From: Dactylorhiza incarnata
Taxonomy: Eukaryota; Streptophyta; Magnoliopsida; Asparagales; Orchidaceae
Direction: 5' to 3'
Length of the DNA stretch: 64,000 nucleotides
NCBI GenBank assembly: GCA_033032865.1
Contig: JAWHQI010000276.1
Coordinates: 1,736,001 to 1,800,000, forward strand
Positions 22,668 through 33,084 of this stretch are shown here, piece after piece; the first letter of the stretch is position 1; each line of letters opens with the position of its first letter. A program made the position numbers and the translations under genes. Below the pieces are notes generated by a model. The model made no database searches. It had not been told where the DNA came from and worked only from the letters and a program-made list of their open reading frames with translations.

Positions 22668-24257
22668 ATGATGCTCCAATGCTTCTTATCACAAGTTGAA
22701 CCAAAGAAGTTTGAGGAAGCAAATTGTGATCCTCACTGGATTATAGCCATGCAAGAAGAACTAAGCCAATTTGAGAGAAACAAAGTGTGGAACTTAGTTG
22801 AGAGACCAAGAAACTACCCAGTTATTGGTACAAAGTGGGTATACAGAAACAAACTAGATTCCACTAGAGTAATTGTCAGGAACAAGGCAAGACTTGTAGC
22901 ACAAGGATACAAACATGAAGAAGGAATAGACTACAATCAAACCTTTGCTCCAGTAGCCAGATTGGAAGCAATCAGACTCTTTCTTGCCTATGCAGCTTTC
23001 ATGAAGATGAAAGTCTACCAGATGGATGTCAAGAGTGCTTTTCTGAATGGTGACCTTCAAGAAGATGTGTATATAGAGAAACCACCAGGTTTTATCAATC
23101 CCTCCTCTCCTAACTTTGTTTACAGACTTAACAAAGCTCTTTATGGTCTTAAGCAAGCACCTAGAGCTTGGTATGAAACTCTCTCCAACTTCCTGATAGA
23201 AAATTCTTTTGAAAGAGGTAAAGTAGATAAAACACTTTTTACTAGAACCCACAAGAATAAACTCCTGCTTGTTCAAATCTATGTAGATGACATCATCTTT
23301 GGCTCAACTCATCCCAAACTCTGTAAAAGATTTGCTAATCTAATGCAATCTAAATTTGAAATTAGTAATATAGGAGAACTCTCTTATTTCTTAGGGCTAC
23401 AAGTAAAACAAAGCAGTGAGGGGATCTTTATCTCACAATCTAAATACACTAAAGAGTTAATCAAAAAGTTTGGTATGGAATCAGCATCAACCATGAAAAC
23501 ACCTATGGCAAATAATGCCATCATAGAAAAGGATGATAAGGGAAAATCATTAGATCAAAAGACCTATAGTGCAATCATAGGATCCCTCCTCTATCTAACA
23601 GCTAGCAGACCTGATATTATGTTTGCCACCTGCATATGTGCTAGATTTCAGGTTGATCCAAAAGAATCCCATCTCTCCTCTGTAAAAAGAATTCTTAGAT
23701 ATCTAAAGGGAACACCTGAACTAGGTCTATGGTACTCAGCAGAAACCAACTTTGAATTAACAGGTTTCTCAGATGCAGACTATGCTTGTTGTAGGGTTGA
23801 TAGAAAAAGCACATCTGGACTTGCCAATTCCTAGGTGACAGATTAATATCATGGTTCAGTAAGAATCAAACCTCAGTCTCAACCTCAACTGCTGAAGCTG
23901 AATATATAGCTGCTGGGAGCTGTCCTATGGATGCAAAATTAGCTTCTTGACTATAAATTGGAAGTCAACAACTCTAAAATCTATTGTGATAGTTCTAGTG
24001 CTATATCCATAGCATCCAACCCAGTCCTTCATAGTAGAACCAAACATATAGAGATCAGACATCACTTTCTTAGAGACAATGTAGAAAAAGGAAAGATAAC
24101 CTTAGAATATATTCCTATTGACAGTCAAAGAGCAGACATTTTCACCAAACCCTTGGATGAAACTAAGCATACTTACTTCATCAACACCTTAGGAATGCTT
24201 GATGGAAGCTTGTACACAACATCGTTGGGCAAATCTAAAAGAGGTCAGAAAAACTAA
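22668..24257 (+). pseudogene. Reverse transcriptase and RNase H of Sirevirus E
   Basis: 22668-23834 is an open copia reverse transcriptase: [67 protein letters not shown] and catalytic QIYVDDIIFGST. RNase H begins at TGFSDADYACCRVDRKSTSG. A frameshift near 23830 and stops near 23940 break it, and it resumes in 23958-24257 (KIYCDSSSAISIASNP, RTKHIEIRHHFLRD, DIFTKPLDETKH). The stop lies at 24255-24257, 16 bases before element F's left edge. The reverse transcriptase looks intact; the RNase H is broken. Confidence 0.9.
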
Positions 24258-24268
24258 GAGAGCACTTG

Positions 24269-24273
24269 AAGAT
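24269..24273. repeat. Target-site duplication of F, left copy
   Basis: AAGAT, matched exactly at 30849-30853. Confidence 0.9.
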
Positions 24274-25964
24274 TGATGGCGCAAATCTCACACACCGCTA
24301 TAGGCGGTAGCTTGACTGCGACACGAAACGGCAGTGTACCGATCGTTCAAGTAATAAATGTTGGGAATAAATCCCCGAGTGTCGGTCTCTTGAGGAACAC
24401 AATAAGGTGGAGTTTACTATTGAGGCAGGACTTGAGATCGAAGTCCTTAAATCGGATGGATTGCGGGGGAGTTGGGTTGGCTTTTGGAAAACAAAATAAA
24501 AACTAACAACTACTCCTATGCAATGCCGCTATGCAAAGCTTCGCTTGGCGGGATGGAAACTAGGCAGGCCTTGAGCGCGCTGCGTCGCAAGGGCGGATGG
24601 ACGAGAAGGCTAATGGAATCGAACTATGCAGGCCTTGAGCGCGCTGCTTCGATAGGCGAATGGATTACGGGCCGCGATGCCACGCTTCGGTAGGCGAATG
24701 GGCGAGTAGGCTAGTGGAATGAGGGTCGCACGCACCTCTTCGACAAGCACACCACTAACAATTGTTAGGGCGGCACAACACAACCAACAATCCACACCAC
24801 AAGGCACACCTCAAAATAATAAGCAAGAATACTCAAATCACATAGACATAATCAAGTAAAAATGCTAATAATCAAGCACGCTTCATCATAATGTTAGATC
24901 TAGCTACATACACATCAATAAGAAGAGAACAAGGCAAGAAATCGACCGAATCCGAAGGCTCGTTGAAGATTCACGGTTGGAATCGCCGGGTTGTCAATCC
25001 GCGTCCAAGCTCGGTCCACAACTACGTCCGGGGTAGAGAGAGCTGTCACGACTCTCCAATGGACCCGTCTTCTTCGTGTCACGATCCGGTGGAGGTTGCC
25101 AACTTCCTCTTGCTCGATGGAGATAGCGGCTAGGTCTTCCTTTGGAGCTCTTGGATGAAGGAGGAGGCCGAGAGGAAACTCCGGCTCAAGATTGGCGTGA
25201 AGAGCAAGCCCGGAGCACCTCTAGATGGTGGGCGACGGTGGAGGGGCGAAACTGGGCGGAACCGGGCGGAAAACGGCGCTGAAAATCGGGATCCTCACCT
25301 AAAATCGCGAGCAGGGAATTTATAGGCGCTGGAATTAAACAGTGCACACGGTCAGTGGCGCACGACCATTGGTCGTGCGCACTGGAATCCTGTGATCGTG
25401 CGCTCTGCCTGGACAGAACCTGCAAAGACAGAAATTACAAAATAACATGTTCGCACGACCAGTGGCGCACGACCGATGGTCGTGCGCACTAGCGTCAGTG
25501 GTCGTGCGCAATAGATGAAACAGAACTTAAAGATTAATGGTCAGTGCGCACGAGCAGTGGCGCACGACCTGTGGTCGTGCACGCTGGAGTTGATGATCGT
25601 GCGCATTACACCAAACAGAACTTATGAAAAAAGCGTTAAGTGCACACGATCAGTGGCGCACGACCAGTGGTCGTGCGCAATAGAACCAGTGATCGTGCAC
25701 AGTGTTCCTGTGCAGAATTGCACCGGAAACACCTGCACGACTCCTGTTCTAGCGTACAACCACCAATCCGGCCACTAAAAGTGGCACCGAACAATGCATG
25801 AAAACTACTAATGAAAATCAACATGAAATCACACCAAAATGGGCCAAAAGGTGCACCTAGCATGGGATATCAAATATGAACTAAAACAGGGCTAAAGTGC
25901 AGTGAAATGACTAACTAAACGGCCCAGATGAGTCCATAAAAGTGTATATGATGAGGACTCATCA
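24274..25964 (-). repeat. 3' LTR of element F
   Basis: Ends TGATGGCGCA and GGACTCATCA. Minus-strand TATA box (TATAAATT) at 25317-25324. Region 25340-25700 contains many copies of GCGCACGACC facing GGTCGTGCGC. An 80-codon frame at 24891-25133 is repeated identically in the other LTR because the LTRs are nearly identical; I do not call it a gene. Confidence 0.94.
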
Positions 25965-27691
25965 CACCCCCAGACTTAACTGTTTGCGCGTCCCGAGCAA
26001 ACAAATTCTAAGCGAACTAGGAAAGAACAGTAGATGGCTTAAAACTACAATACAGAGTACCATGCGAAGTCGCATGCTCACGTGCATAAGAAGAATAGTA
26101 GAGAAGATTTCTGATTATATAAACAGTTTATATATTTCTAAAAGAGTAAAAGCATATTACAACTACTCAAAATGGTGAACAACGGTGAATCATTTAGTCT
26201 TGCACACCGAGAAAGTAAACTAAACGCTGAGATGAGCATTGCTCAAGATCGGGGTACGGGACAAACTCCACTGAAATCCATCAGTGTCGGTGACCATAAG
26301 CTTGCCCGGTCACATTCTCTCCACGACACTAGATTGGTTCATAGCGTGAGTCAGTAGGACTTTAGGTTAGAGATGGGGCTTGGGTTACGGTGAGGTAAAC
26401 AATGATAAACAGGACGGCTTAAAACACCTAACCCAAATGAGCTTTAAGAATAACTACCCGTGCACCCAAAATCGAATGCAAGTGCACCACACCCCCAGAC
26501 TTGGACTTTTGCAACATAGGTGTGTGCACCGCCTACTCCCAATACATAATTTTTCTACAAGATTTTCAATAAAACACACCTTTCTTTTTCTCTTTTTCTT
26601 TTCTTTTTTTTTTCTTTTTCTTTAAATCTTCTTTTTCTTGTCTTTTTCTTTCAGCAAATTTTCAATTGAGCATATCCACAGGTTCACATAATAAACACCA
26701 CAATCAACACCCCCCAAAATGTAAATGAAACTACAACTAAAGCTCAGATTTGGGTGTGCGACTAGGTTAGGCTTTTAGGCTTTGGCAAGAAAGATGTGGA
26801 GCTGAATCAAGAAAAGGATAGGCACAAAGGGGCTAGCAAGGGTAAACAATAGGCATGAAATAAAAAGTTCAACCGGGCCAAAATAATGGCCTACGTCATT
26901 CTCACGCACTAGAACTATCCTATGCCAATGCTTCAAGAATCACTTGGGGCAAGTTCTAGCCACCGAGAAAGATTCTCCTTTCTCACGACTCAAGCAATAC
27001 GAGTCTAACGATCGTTTACACACATCCCTATGCTACCGTTTGATTCACACCGGATTCACCATTTGAGTAGAGTAAACAACATTTACACTAATAAGAAAAA
27101 CATAAAACCATAGCATAAAAAGAAATCTACTCTACACAAAATTCTATGCAACCGAGCACTCGACTAGGAGCACTACTAGAGTCAACATTTTACTCTGCTA
27201 CATAATCCTAAGCCATCACCTAGATTTTCCCAAATAAGCAAAAGAATTAAATTCACAACAGAGCAAGCAAACAGATGAGTGCGCGCTCAAGTGGGTGAAG
27301 TGGTGTGTAATGATAAAAATATACTTCTGATATGCAAAAACGTGTACACGTGTAGTGAACACTCGGTACACTCCCCCCCAGACTTAAACTAAACAATATG
27401 CGCAAAATGCAGCTATAAAATTCAGAATAATGCTAGGGAAAGAGAGTACCCAGTGCTCAGAAATGAGCACACCAGAAGATTGGCGTGTAAACCTGGACTA
27501 AGCTGCAGCGTCCGTCATCCAGAAGAGATACCTGCAGGGGGTCAGCTCCGCAAAAACAGAAGAAAGTAGGAAACTGAAAAGAAAATACTACTGACTAAAC
27601 ATGATTAGATAAAAATAAAAATTGCAGAAAAGGAAGATAACTACTGGGGTTATTGTCATCCCAGCACGACTTATTTGGCATTTGTACAGTT
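25965..27691 (-). other. 3' untranslated part of element F with polypurine-tract copies and a hairpin
   Basis: No gene is seen. The minus strand reads TTAAGTCTGGGGGTG directly before the 3' LTR (25965-25979), the likely polypurine tract. Related copies lie at 26488-26504 and 27371-27390. A 7-bp stem (TGTTTGC/GCAAACA, 9-base loop) at 25981-26003 sits next to the tract. A pyrimidine-rich low-complexity stretch lies at 26580-26660. Confidence 0.65.
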
Positions 27692-28933
27692 CTAGCTAAT
27701 GGGCCTATGAAAAGAAAAGTGGACAGGTAACTGTTCTAATATGCGTGTCGGTAGCGGGTACCGATACGGCGAAAGAACAGTCACGCCTCTACCCGAATAT
27801 AAATAATACCTGCTTGACACAGGTAGAGGGAAAAGAAAGTAAGAAGAGGAGGAGGCCTGGTCCTCACTCATCTCACAAAACACCTCCTTGCCTAGCAAGG
27901 TATCGTCAACAGGGGGGCAGCAGCAGGCAAAGGCAATGAGTGGGGCTTCCTCTACGGAGGGAGGATCAACCTCCTCACATGAGAGGATGCTCTCATCATT
28001 GACTTGAGCATCATGCTCCAAGTCCTCCTGATGTACCTGTGAAGACTCAACCTGCACAGGCTCAGATGAAGAAGGGGGGTCAGGAAATAAAAAGGAAGAA
28101 TGACATAAATAATCAACAATCGGGGGAGTGGTCCCGGTCTCACTCCCATTAGGTTGGGGAAGTAAAATAATGTTTGCATTGTCATCAATGCTACAAGATT
28201 CGGCGGGATCAACGGTGGCCAGGCTTAGGATTTGGACTTCCTCCACCGGTGCTGAGGAAAATTCCTCTTCACCTAGAAGGTTGTCCTCCTCCATAGGAAT
28301 AGGCACAACACTCAGATCAACCGCCTCCTCCTGCGACACATCATCAACAATGTCGTCTGAGACGAGTGTAGTATGCACAACAGGGAGAGGAATAGTGCTC
28401 GGATAAAAGTCGAGCACCGATTCCTCACAAAGAATCGAATCCACTAGAGGTGGTGGATGCACTGGGAGAATGGGCTCAGCAATGTCGGTGCATAGATCAG
28501 CCGCACATCCGGTGACCGTATCCATGCCATACCCTTCAAAATGTGAAGGTGACAAAGACACATAGCCGGATGTTGAAGGTGTGCCGCCAGAGCTAGGAGT
28601 TGGGACGATCCGAATATCCGGCTCGTCATCCTCATCCAATTGGCGAAGATAAGCAACACAATCCTTCAGGGCATGATCTGTGCCCCGACAAAACTGGCAC
28701 TGCCTAGCAGGCTTCTTTGGCACAGCGGGGGCTGGAGCCGAAAAGAAGTATGACGGTAATGGCTCAGCAGAGTAGCCATAAGACTTACGCGCACCATATG
28801 GAGTATCAGACGGAGTCGATGCTCTATATGCTGGGCGAGAGGAATTATGCCTACTATTCTCCGTAGGGCATTCAACACTAGAGTGGGAAGTAGCTCCACA
28901 CCAACGGCAACGGAAATTTAGATGTGCCCACAT
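27692..28933 (-). CDS. 413-aa double zinc-knuckle protein of element F
   Basis: The only substantial ORF of F, open from ATG 28933, about 200 bases after the primer site. Two CX2CX4HX4C knuckles are present: CRWCGATSHSSVEC (residues 9-22) and CQFCRGTDHALKDC (79-92), separated by a Ser/Pro/Tyr-rich linker. From about residue 95 onward the chain is acidic and low in complexity, with many Pro, Ser, Glu and Asp (QLDEDDEPDIRIV, DDIVDDVSQEEAVDL). The last 40 residues are more hydrophobic and aromatic (SSRYYLYSGRGVTVL). I see no capsid major-homology region, protease motif or enzyme domain. It may be a reduced Gag or nucleocapsid that binds the element RNA; the function is inferred from the knuckles only. 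Confidence 0.8.
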   Translation of the reverse strand: MWAHLNFRCRWCGATSHSSVECPTENSRHNSSRPAYRASTPSDTPYGARKSYGYSAEPLPSYFFSAPAPAVPKKPARQCQFCRGTDHALKDCVAYLRQLDEDDEPDIRIVPTPSSGGTPSTSGYVSLSPSHFEGYGMDTVTGCAADLCTDIAEPILPVHPPPLVDSILCEESVLDFYPSTIPLPVVHTTLVSDDIVDDVSQEEAVDLSVVPIPMEEDNLLGEEEFSSAPVEEVQILSLATVDPAESCSIDDNANIILLPQPNGSETGTTPPIVDYLCHSSFLFPDPPSSSEPVQVESSQVHQEDLEHDAQVNDESILSCEEVDPPSVEEAPLIAFACCCPPVDDTLLGKEVFCEMSEDQASSSSYFLFPLPVSSRYYLYSGRGVTVLSPYRYPLPTRILEQLPVHFSFHRPIS

Positions 28934-29133
28934 AGTGTGAAGATAAAACGATTCAAAAAGACAAACACTATTGTGCGAAATACTACACCTAACAAAAATT
29001 TACTAAAGCAACCTACTATAAAACAAGAAAATGGAATAAAAAGAACAGAAATAAAATAACAGAAAATGCAATTTACAAATGGAAGGGCTTTTCTCTCAGG
29101 TTCTCCCTCTCCAGAAAACTCACACGACTGTGT

Positions 29134-29151
29134 TCCCCGGCAACGGCGCCA
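29134..29151 (-). other. Primer binding site of F (tRNA-Asp)
   Basis: The minus strand reads TGGCGCCGTTGCCGGGGA, fully complementary to the 3' 18 bases of plant tRNA-Asp including CCA. Confidence 0.92.
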
Positions 29152-29157
29152 AAAACT

Positions 29158-30848
29158 TGATGGCGCAAATCTCACACACCGCTATAGGCGGTAGCTTGAC
29201 TGCGACACGAAACGGCAGTGTACCGATCGTTCAAGTAATAAATGTTGGGAATAAATCCCCGAGTGTCGGTCTCTTGAGGAACACAATAAGGTGGAGTTTA
29301 CTATTGAGGCAGGACTTGAGATCGAAGTCCTTAAATCGGATGGATTGCGGGGGAGTTGGGTTGGCTTTTGGAAAACAAAATAAAAGCTAACAACTACTCC
29401 TATGCAATGCCGCTATGCAAAGCTTCGCTTGGCGGGATGGAAACTAGGCAGGCCTTGAGCGCGCTGCGTCGCAAGGGCGGATGGACGAGAAGGCTAATGG
29501 AATCGAACTATGCAGGCCTTGAGCGCGCTGCTTCGATAGGCGAATGGATTACGGGCCGCGATGCCACGCTTCGGTAGGCGAATGGGCGAGTAGGCTAGTG
29601 GAATGAGGGTCGCACGCACCTCTTCGACAAGCACACCACTAACAATTGTTAGGGCGGCACAACACAACCAACAATCCACACCACAAGGCACACCTCAAAA
29701 TAATAAGCAAGAATACTCAAATCACATAGACATAATCAAGTAAAAATGCTAATAATCAAGCACGCTTCATCATAATGTTAGATCTAGCTACATACACATC
29801 AATAAGAAGAGAACAAGGCAAGAAATCGACCGAATCCGAAGGCTCGTTGAAGATTCACGGTTGGAATCGCCGGGTTGTCAATCCGCGTCCAAGCTCGGTC
29901 CACAACTACGTCCGGGGTAGAGAGAGCTGTCACGACTCTCCAATGGACCCGTCTTCTTCGTGTCACGATCCGGTGGAGGTTGCCAACTTCCTCTTGCTCG
30001 ATGGAGATAGCGGCTAGGTCTTCCTTTGGAGCTCTTGGATGAAGGAGGAGGCCGAGAGGAAACTCCGGCTCAAGATTGGCGTGAAGAGCAAGCCCGGAGC
30101 ACCTCTAGATGGTGGGCGACGGTGGAGGGGCGAAACTGGGCGGAACCGGGCGGAAAACGGCGCTAAAAATCGGGATCCTCACCTAAAATCGCGAGCAGGG
30201 AATTTATAGGCGCTGGAATTAAACAGTGCGCACGGTCAGTGGCGCACGACCATTGGTCGTGCGCACTGGAATCCTGTGATCGTGCGCTCTGCCTGGACAG
30301 AACCTGCAAAGACAGAAATTACAAAATAACATGTTCGCACGACCAGTGGCGCACGACCGATGGTCGTGCGCACTAGCGTCAGTGGTCGTGCGCAATAGAT
30401 GAAACAGAACTTAAAGATTAATGGTTAGTGCGCACGAGCAGTGGCGCACGACCGGTGGTCGTGCGCGCTGGAGTTGATGATCGTGCGCATTACACCAAAC
30501 AGAACTTATGAAAAAAGCGTTAAGTGCACACGATCAGTGGCGCACGACCAGTGGTCGTGCACAATAGAACCAGTGATCGTGCGCAGTGTTCCTGTGCAGA
30601 ATTGCACCGGAAACACCTGCACGACTCCTGTTCTAGCGTACAACCACCAATCCGGCCACTAAAAGTGGCACCGAACAATGCATGAAAACTACTAATGAAA
30701 ATCAACATGAAATCACACCAAAATGGGCCAAAAGGTGCACCTAGCATGGGATATCAAATATGAACTAAAACAGGGCTAAAGTGCAGTGAAATGACTAACT
30801 AAACGGCCCAGATGAGTCCATAAAAGTGTATATGATGAGGAATCATCA
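29158..30848 (-). repeat. 5' LTR of element F
   Basis: Same length and nearly the same sequence as 24274-25964. TATA box at 30201-30208 on the minus strand. The right end reads GGAATCATCA and is followed by AAGAT. Confidence 0.94.
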
Positions 30849-30853
30849 AAGAT
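30849..30853. repeat. Target-site duplication of F, right copy
   Basis: AAGAT, matched exactly at 24269-24273. Confidence 0.9.
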
Positions 30854-31156
30854 ACGTCGATTACCTATCGACGCACCGTCGACTTGATATCGACGCAAAT
30901 CTGCGAACACATCGAAAGGTCAATAGGCTGACAAAATTTCGACGGAGCGTCGAATCCATATCGACGCATGCGTCGACTTCATGATAATACTGGAAAAAAA
31001 TCTTTCCTTCTCCTTTTGATGATTGAATTACCTAATATACCTTGATTTCTATTTCCTTTTCGACGTTTCACCTTCTTTAAATAATACCTCTTATTTCACA
31101 ACTCATACTCTCCCAAACCGCAAAAAACTTCATCTTTTACCCTTCTCTCTGCAACA
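30849..31156 (+). other. Sirevirus E 3' region with CGTCGA motifs
   Basis: Non-coding, between the F insertion and the extra ORF. It contains about eight CGTCGA/TCGACG motifs (30854-30985) and then AT-rich sequence with TTTAAATAATA near 31077, a possible promoter for the following ORF. Confidence 0.5.
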
Positions 31157-32928
31157 ATGGCGCCAACTCCTGTTCAATCTGTCATCATCCAAGCACTAAA
31201 CGATGCTCTGGAACAACTCCTGAATGAATTTCAGACACGACTGAACAACTTCTCAAACTAGTGTGCCGCCATGCTAACTACCTGTGAAGCCAAACTGGCC
31301 AACCTCTCCGCTTCTCTTCCTGAGCTTTATGTTCTCCTTAAAGAACAAGCTCTGTCGCCAAAAGGGTTTACATCCTTTCTGCAGGATATAAACCAGGGGG
31401 AGAGTTGCTCCAGAAACCCCTCCAATCAGGTTCTCTATCCCTCTTAAAGCTCAGGGTTAATTCTTCTCCAAACTCTAACTATAATTTCTACATATTACAC
31501 CAACTCCATTTCTTACTATAGGCTCCAATCTTCTCAAATCACTCTGATTACACCTTCAACAACCCCTTTGGTGAAACCTCATCCTACCATACAGAAGGAA
31601 ACCATGATGTGGACTCAGCATTCAGAGAATATGCTCCATATGTTCAGGGGGAAATTGTTGCAGTAAAGAATACAGAAATCCAGGGGGAGGAAGAAGCAGC
31701 CACTTCAGATGATTGGAAAGGGCAAGTTTGGATTGATGCACCCCTTTGTATGGAAGAATATCAGCATCACTCTCCTGGCTTCTCTGCTAGCTATATCAAA
31801 CTCAAGGCACCCCTACTTGAGGATATTCCTCCTGAAGAGATTGAAGGAGAAAAACATTCCTCATCACAGTCTACTCTACCAGAGGACATTCTGCCTCCTG
31901 TTATAGAACAATTTCCCTCTCCTACAAAAGTTCCTTCCCCACCTTCTCCTTCTAAAGAGAAAACTACATCTCCACCTCTGCCTCTACCACCACTTCAACC
32001 TCCTTCTCTACCTCCTCTACTACCTTTACATCCACAAATGCTACCTAGGGAAAGACCAAGAGGACAAATGAAAAGAGGAAGAGAAGTCATTCCTCATTGG
32101 CAAAAATTCTCCAAAGAAGAAAGGAAAGACTATGCAAAGGAAAAGAAATACAGAAAAACTGTTGAGGAGATAAAATGGTTTGAATGAATGCCTAATATTA
32201 CTCCTAACAGTCCTGTAAAGGAGTACCATGACCCTGACATGGAAAATAGGCATGGAGAAATGAGAGAAAGAGAGTTGTATGAATTTGAAGCAGCAATGAA
32301 AGAGACAGAGGATAAGAGGAATATCTGGATGGAAAAGTTCAAGAAGGGGATGACCTAAGAACAGATTCTTGCTGAATCTTCCATCAAACTTCCAAAGAAA
32401 TTGTTTGATGTTGAAGCATATCAGAAGAAAAATCCTCAGGCAGGGCTTATCCAAGACAAAGGACAAAAGCACAAAAGGGGTGTAGGGTGTTCAAAAGATG
32501 ACTACATTCCCTATAAGAAGCCTAAAAGACCAGAAGGATTAGACAAATGGCATTGTTCACCCTGGAAAGGGAAAGGAAAAGTGTCTGAGATCCCTGAGAA
32601 ACAAGAATCGGAGAAGAAGAGAAAATATAGGCCCAAGGTTGACAACAAGGGACCATCTGAGCCCAAATCTACACAAAAGAAACCTCAAAGCATTACAATT
32701 GAAATGATTGATGAAAAGGCAGCAATTATCATTAGCAAGGGCTATTCCATAAATGACACTCTCCCTGATGCTGAAAAGATCCTGGCAAAGCAGCACACAA
32801 TTATCAGAAATGTTCAGGAGCATCCTGATAGAGCCAGGACCTACATTTTTGAAGCTATTGAAAATTTATCTAAGAAACTTTACTCTGCCTTTGTCAACTT
32901 CATGTATAACAAGAAGTTCTTAGTTTAA
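31157..32928 (+). pseudogene. Extra ORF region after pol in Sirevirus E, possibly spliced
   Basis: Sireviruses often carry an extra, sometimes envelope-like, ORF here; I recognise no domain. Exon 1 (31157-31429) starts MAPTPVQSVIIQALNDALEQ and has one in-frame TAG at 31259. A plausible phase-0 intron, 31430-31521, has GT at the start and CTATAG at the end. The frame from 31522 runs to TAA at 32926 with two in-frame stops (TGA 32185, TAA near 32356). The protein would be acidic first (VQGEIVAVKN), then proline-rich (PLPPLQPPSLPPLLPL), then lysine-rich with helical segments (HWQKFSKEERKDYAKEKKYR). No signal peptide or membrane span is seen, so an envelope role is not supported. Confidence 0.6.
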
Positions 32929-33069
32929 ATCTTGTGAAAGATACTTACATGTTATATGATTTCTTTCTCTACTTTCTTCTGATTACTTAACATATTTCTT
33001 TTCTATATAAATGCCTTGCAGTGTTGATTAAAAGCTGGTACAATTTCTCCCTGAATAGGGTTAAGACAA

Positions 33070-33084
33070 ATAGGGGGAGCTAGT
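33070..33084 (+). other. Polypurine tract of Sirevirus E
   Basis: AATAGGGGGAGCTAGT ends at the 3' LTR start. Related AGGGGGA tracts at 31395, 31646 and 31683 suggest multiple tracts, as reported for Sireviruses. Confidence 0.65.

Larger units (their letters stand above)
24274..30848 (-). mobile_element. Element F: young non-autonomous LTR retrotransposon with one zinc-knuckle ORF
   Basis: 6575 bp on the minus strand with two LTRs of identical length (1691 bp) and exact target duplication AAGAT (24269-24273 and 30849-30853). It has an 18-base tRNA-Asp primer site, one 413-codon ORF and a polypurine tract; protease, reverse transcriptase, RNase H and integrase are all absent. By eye the LTRs differ at only nine positions (about 0.5%), mostly C/T or G/A, so insertion is recent. 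It must depend on enzymes from another element; the primer site points to an Athila/Tat-type helper (inference). Solo LTR D is an older relative. Confidence 0.93.

Noticed and set aside
24891..25133. 80-codon ORF found twice with identical sequence (also 29775-30017)
   Set aside because: Identity follows from the near-identical F LTRs; it is on the antisense strand of the element, has no domain and is not open in solo LTR D.
31157..32928. Envelope glycoprotein in Sirevirus E
   Set aside because: No signal peptide, transmembrane segment or cysteine pattern is visible; only the position matches.
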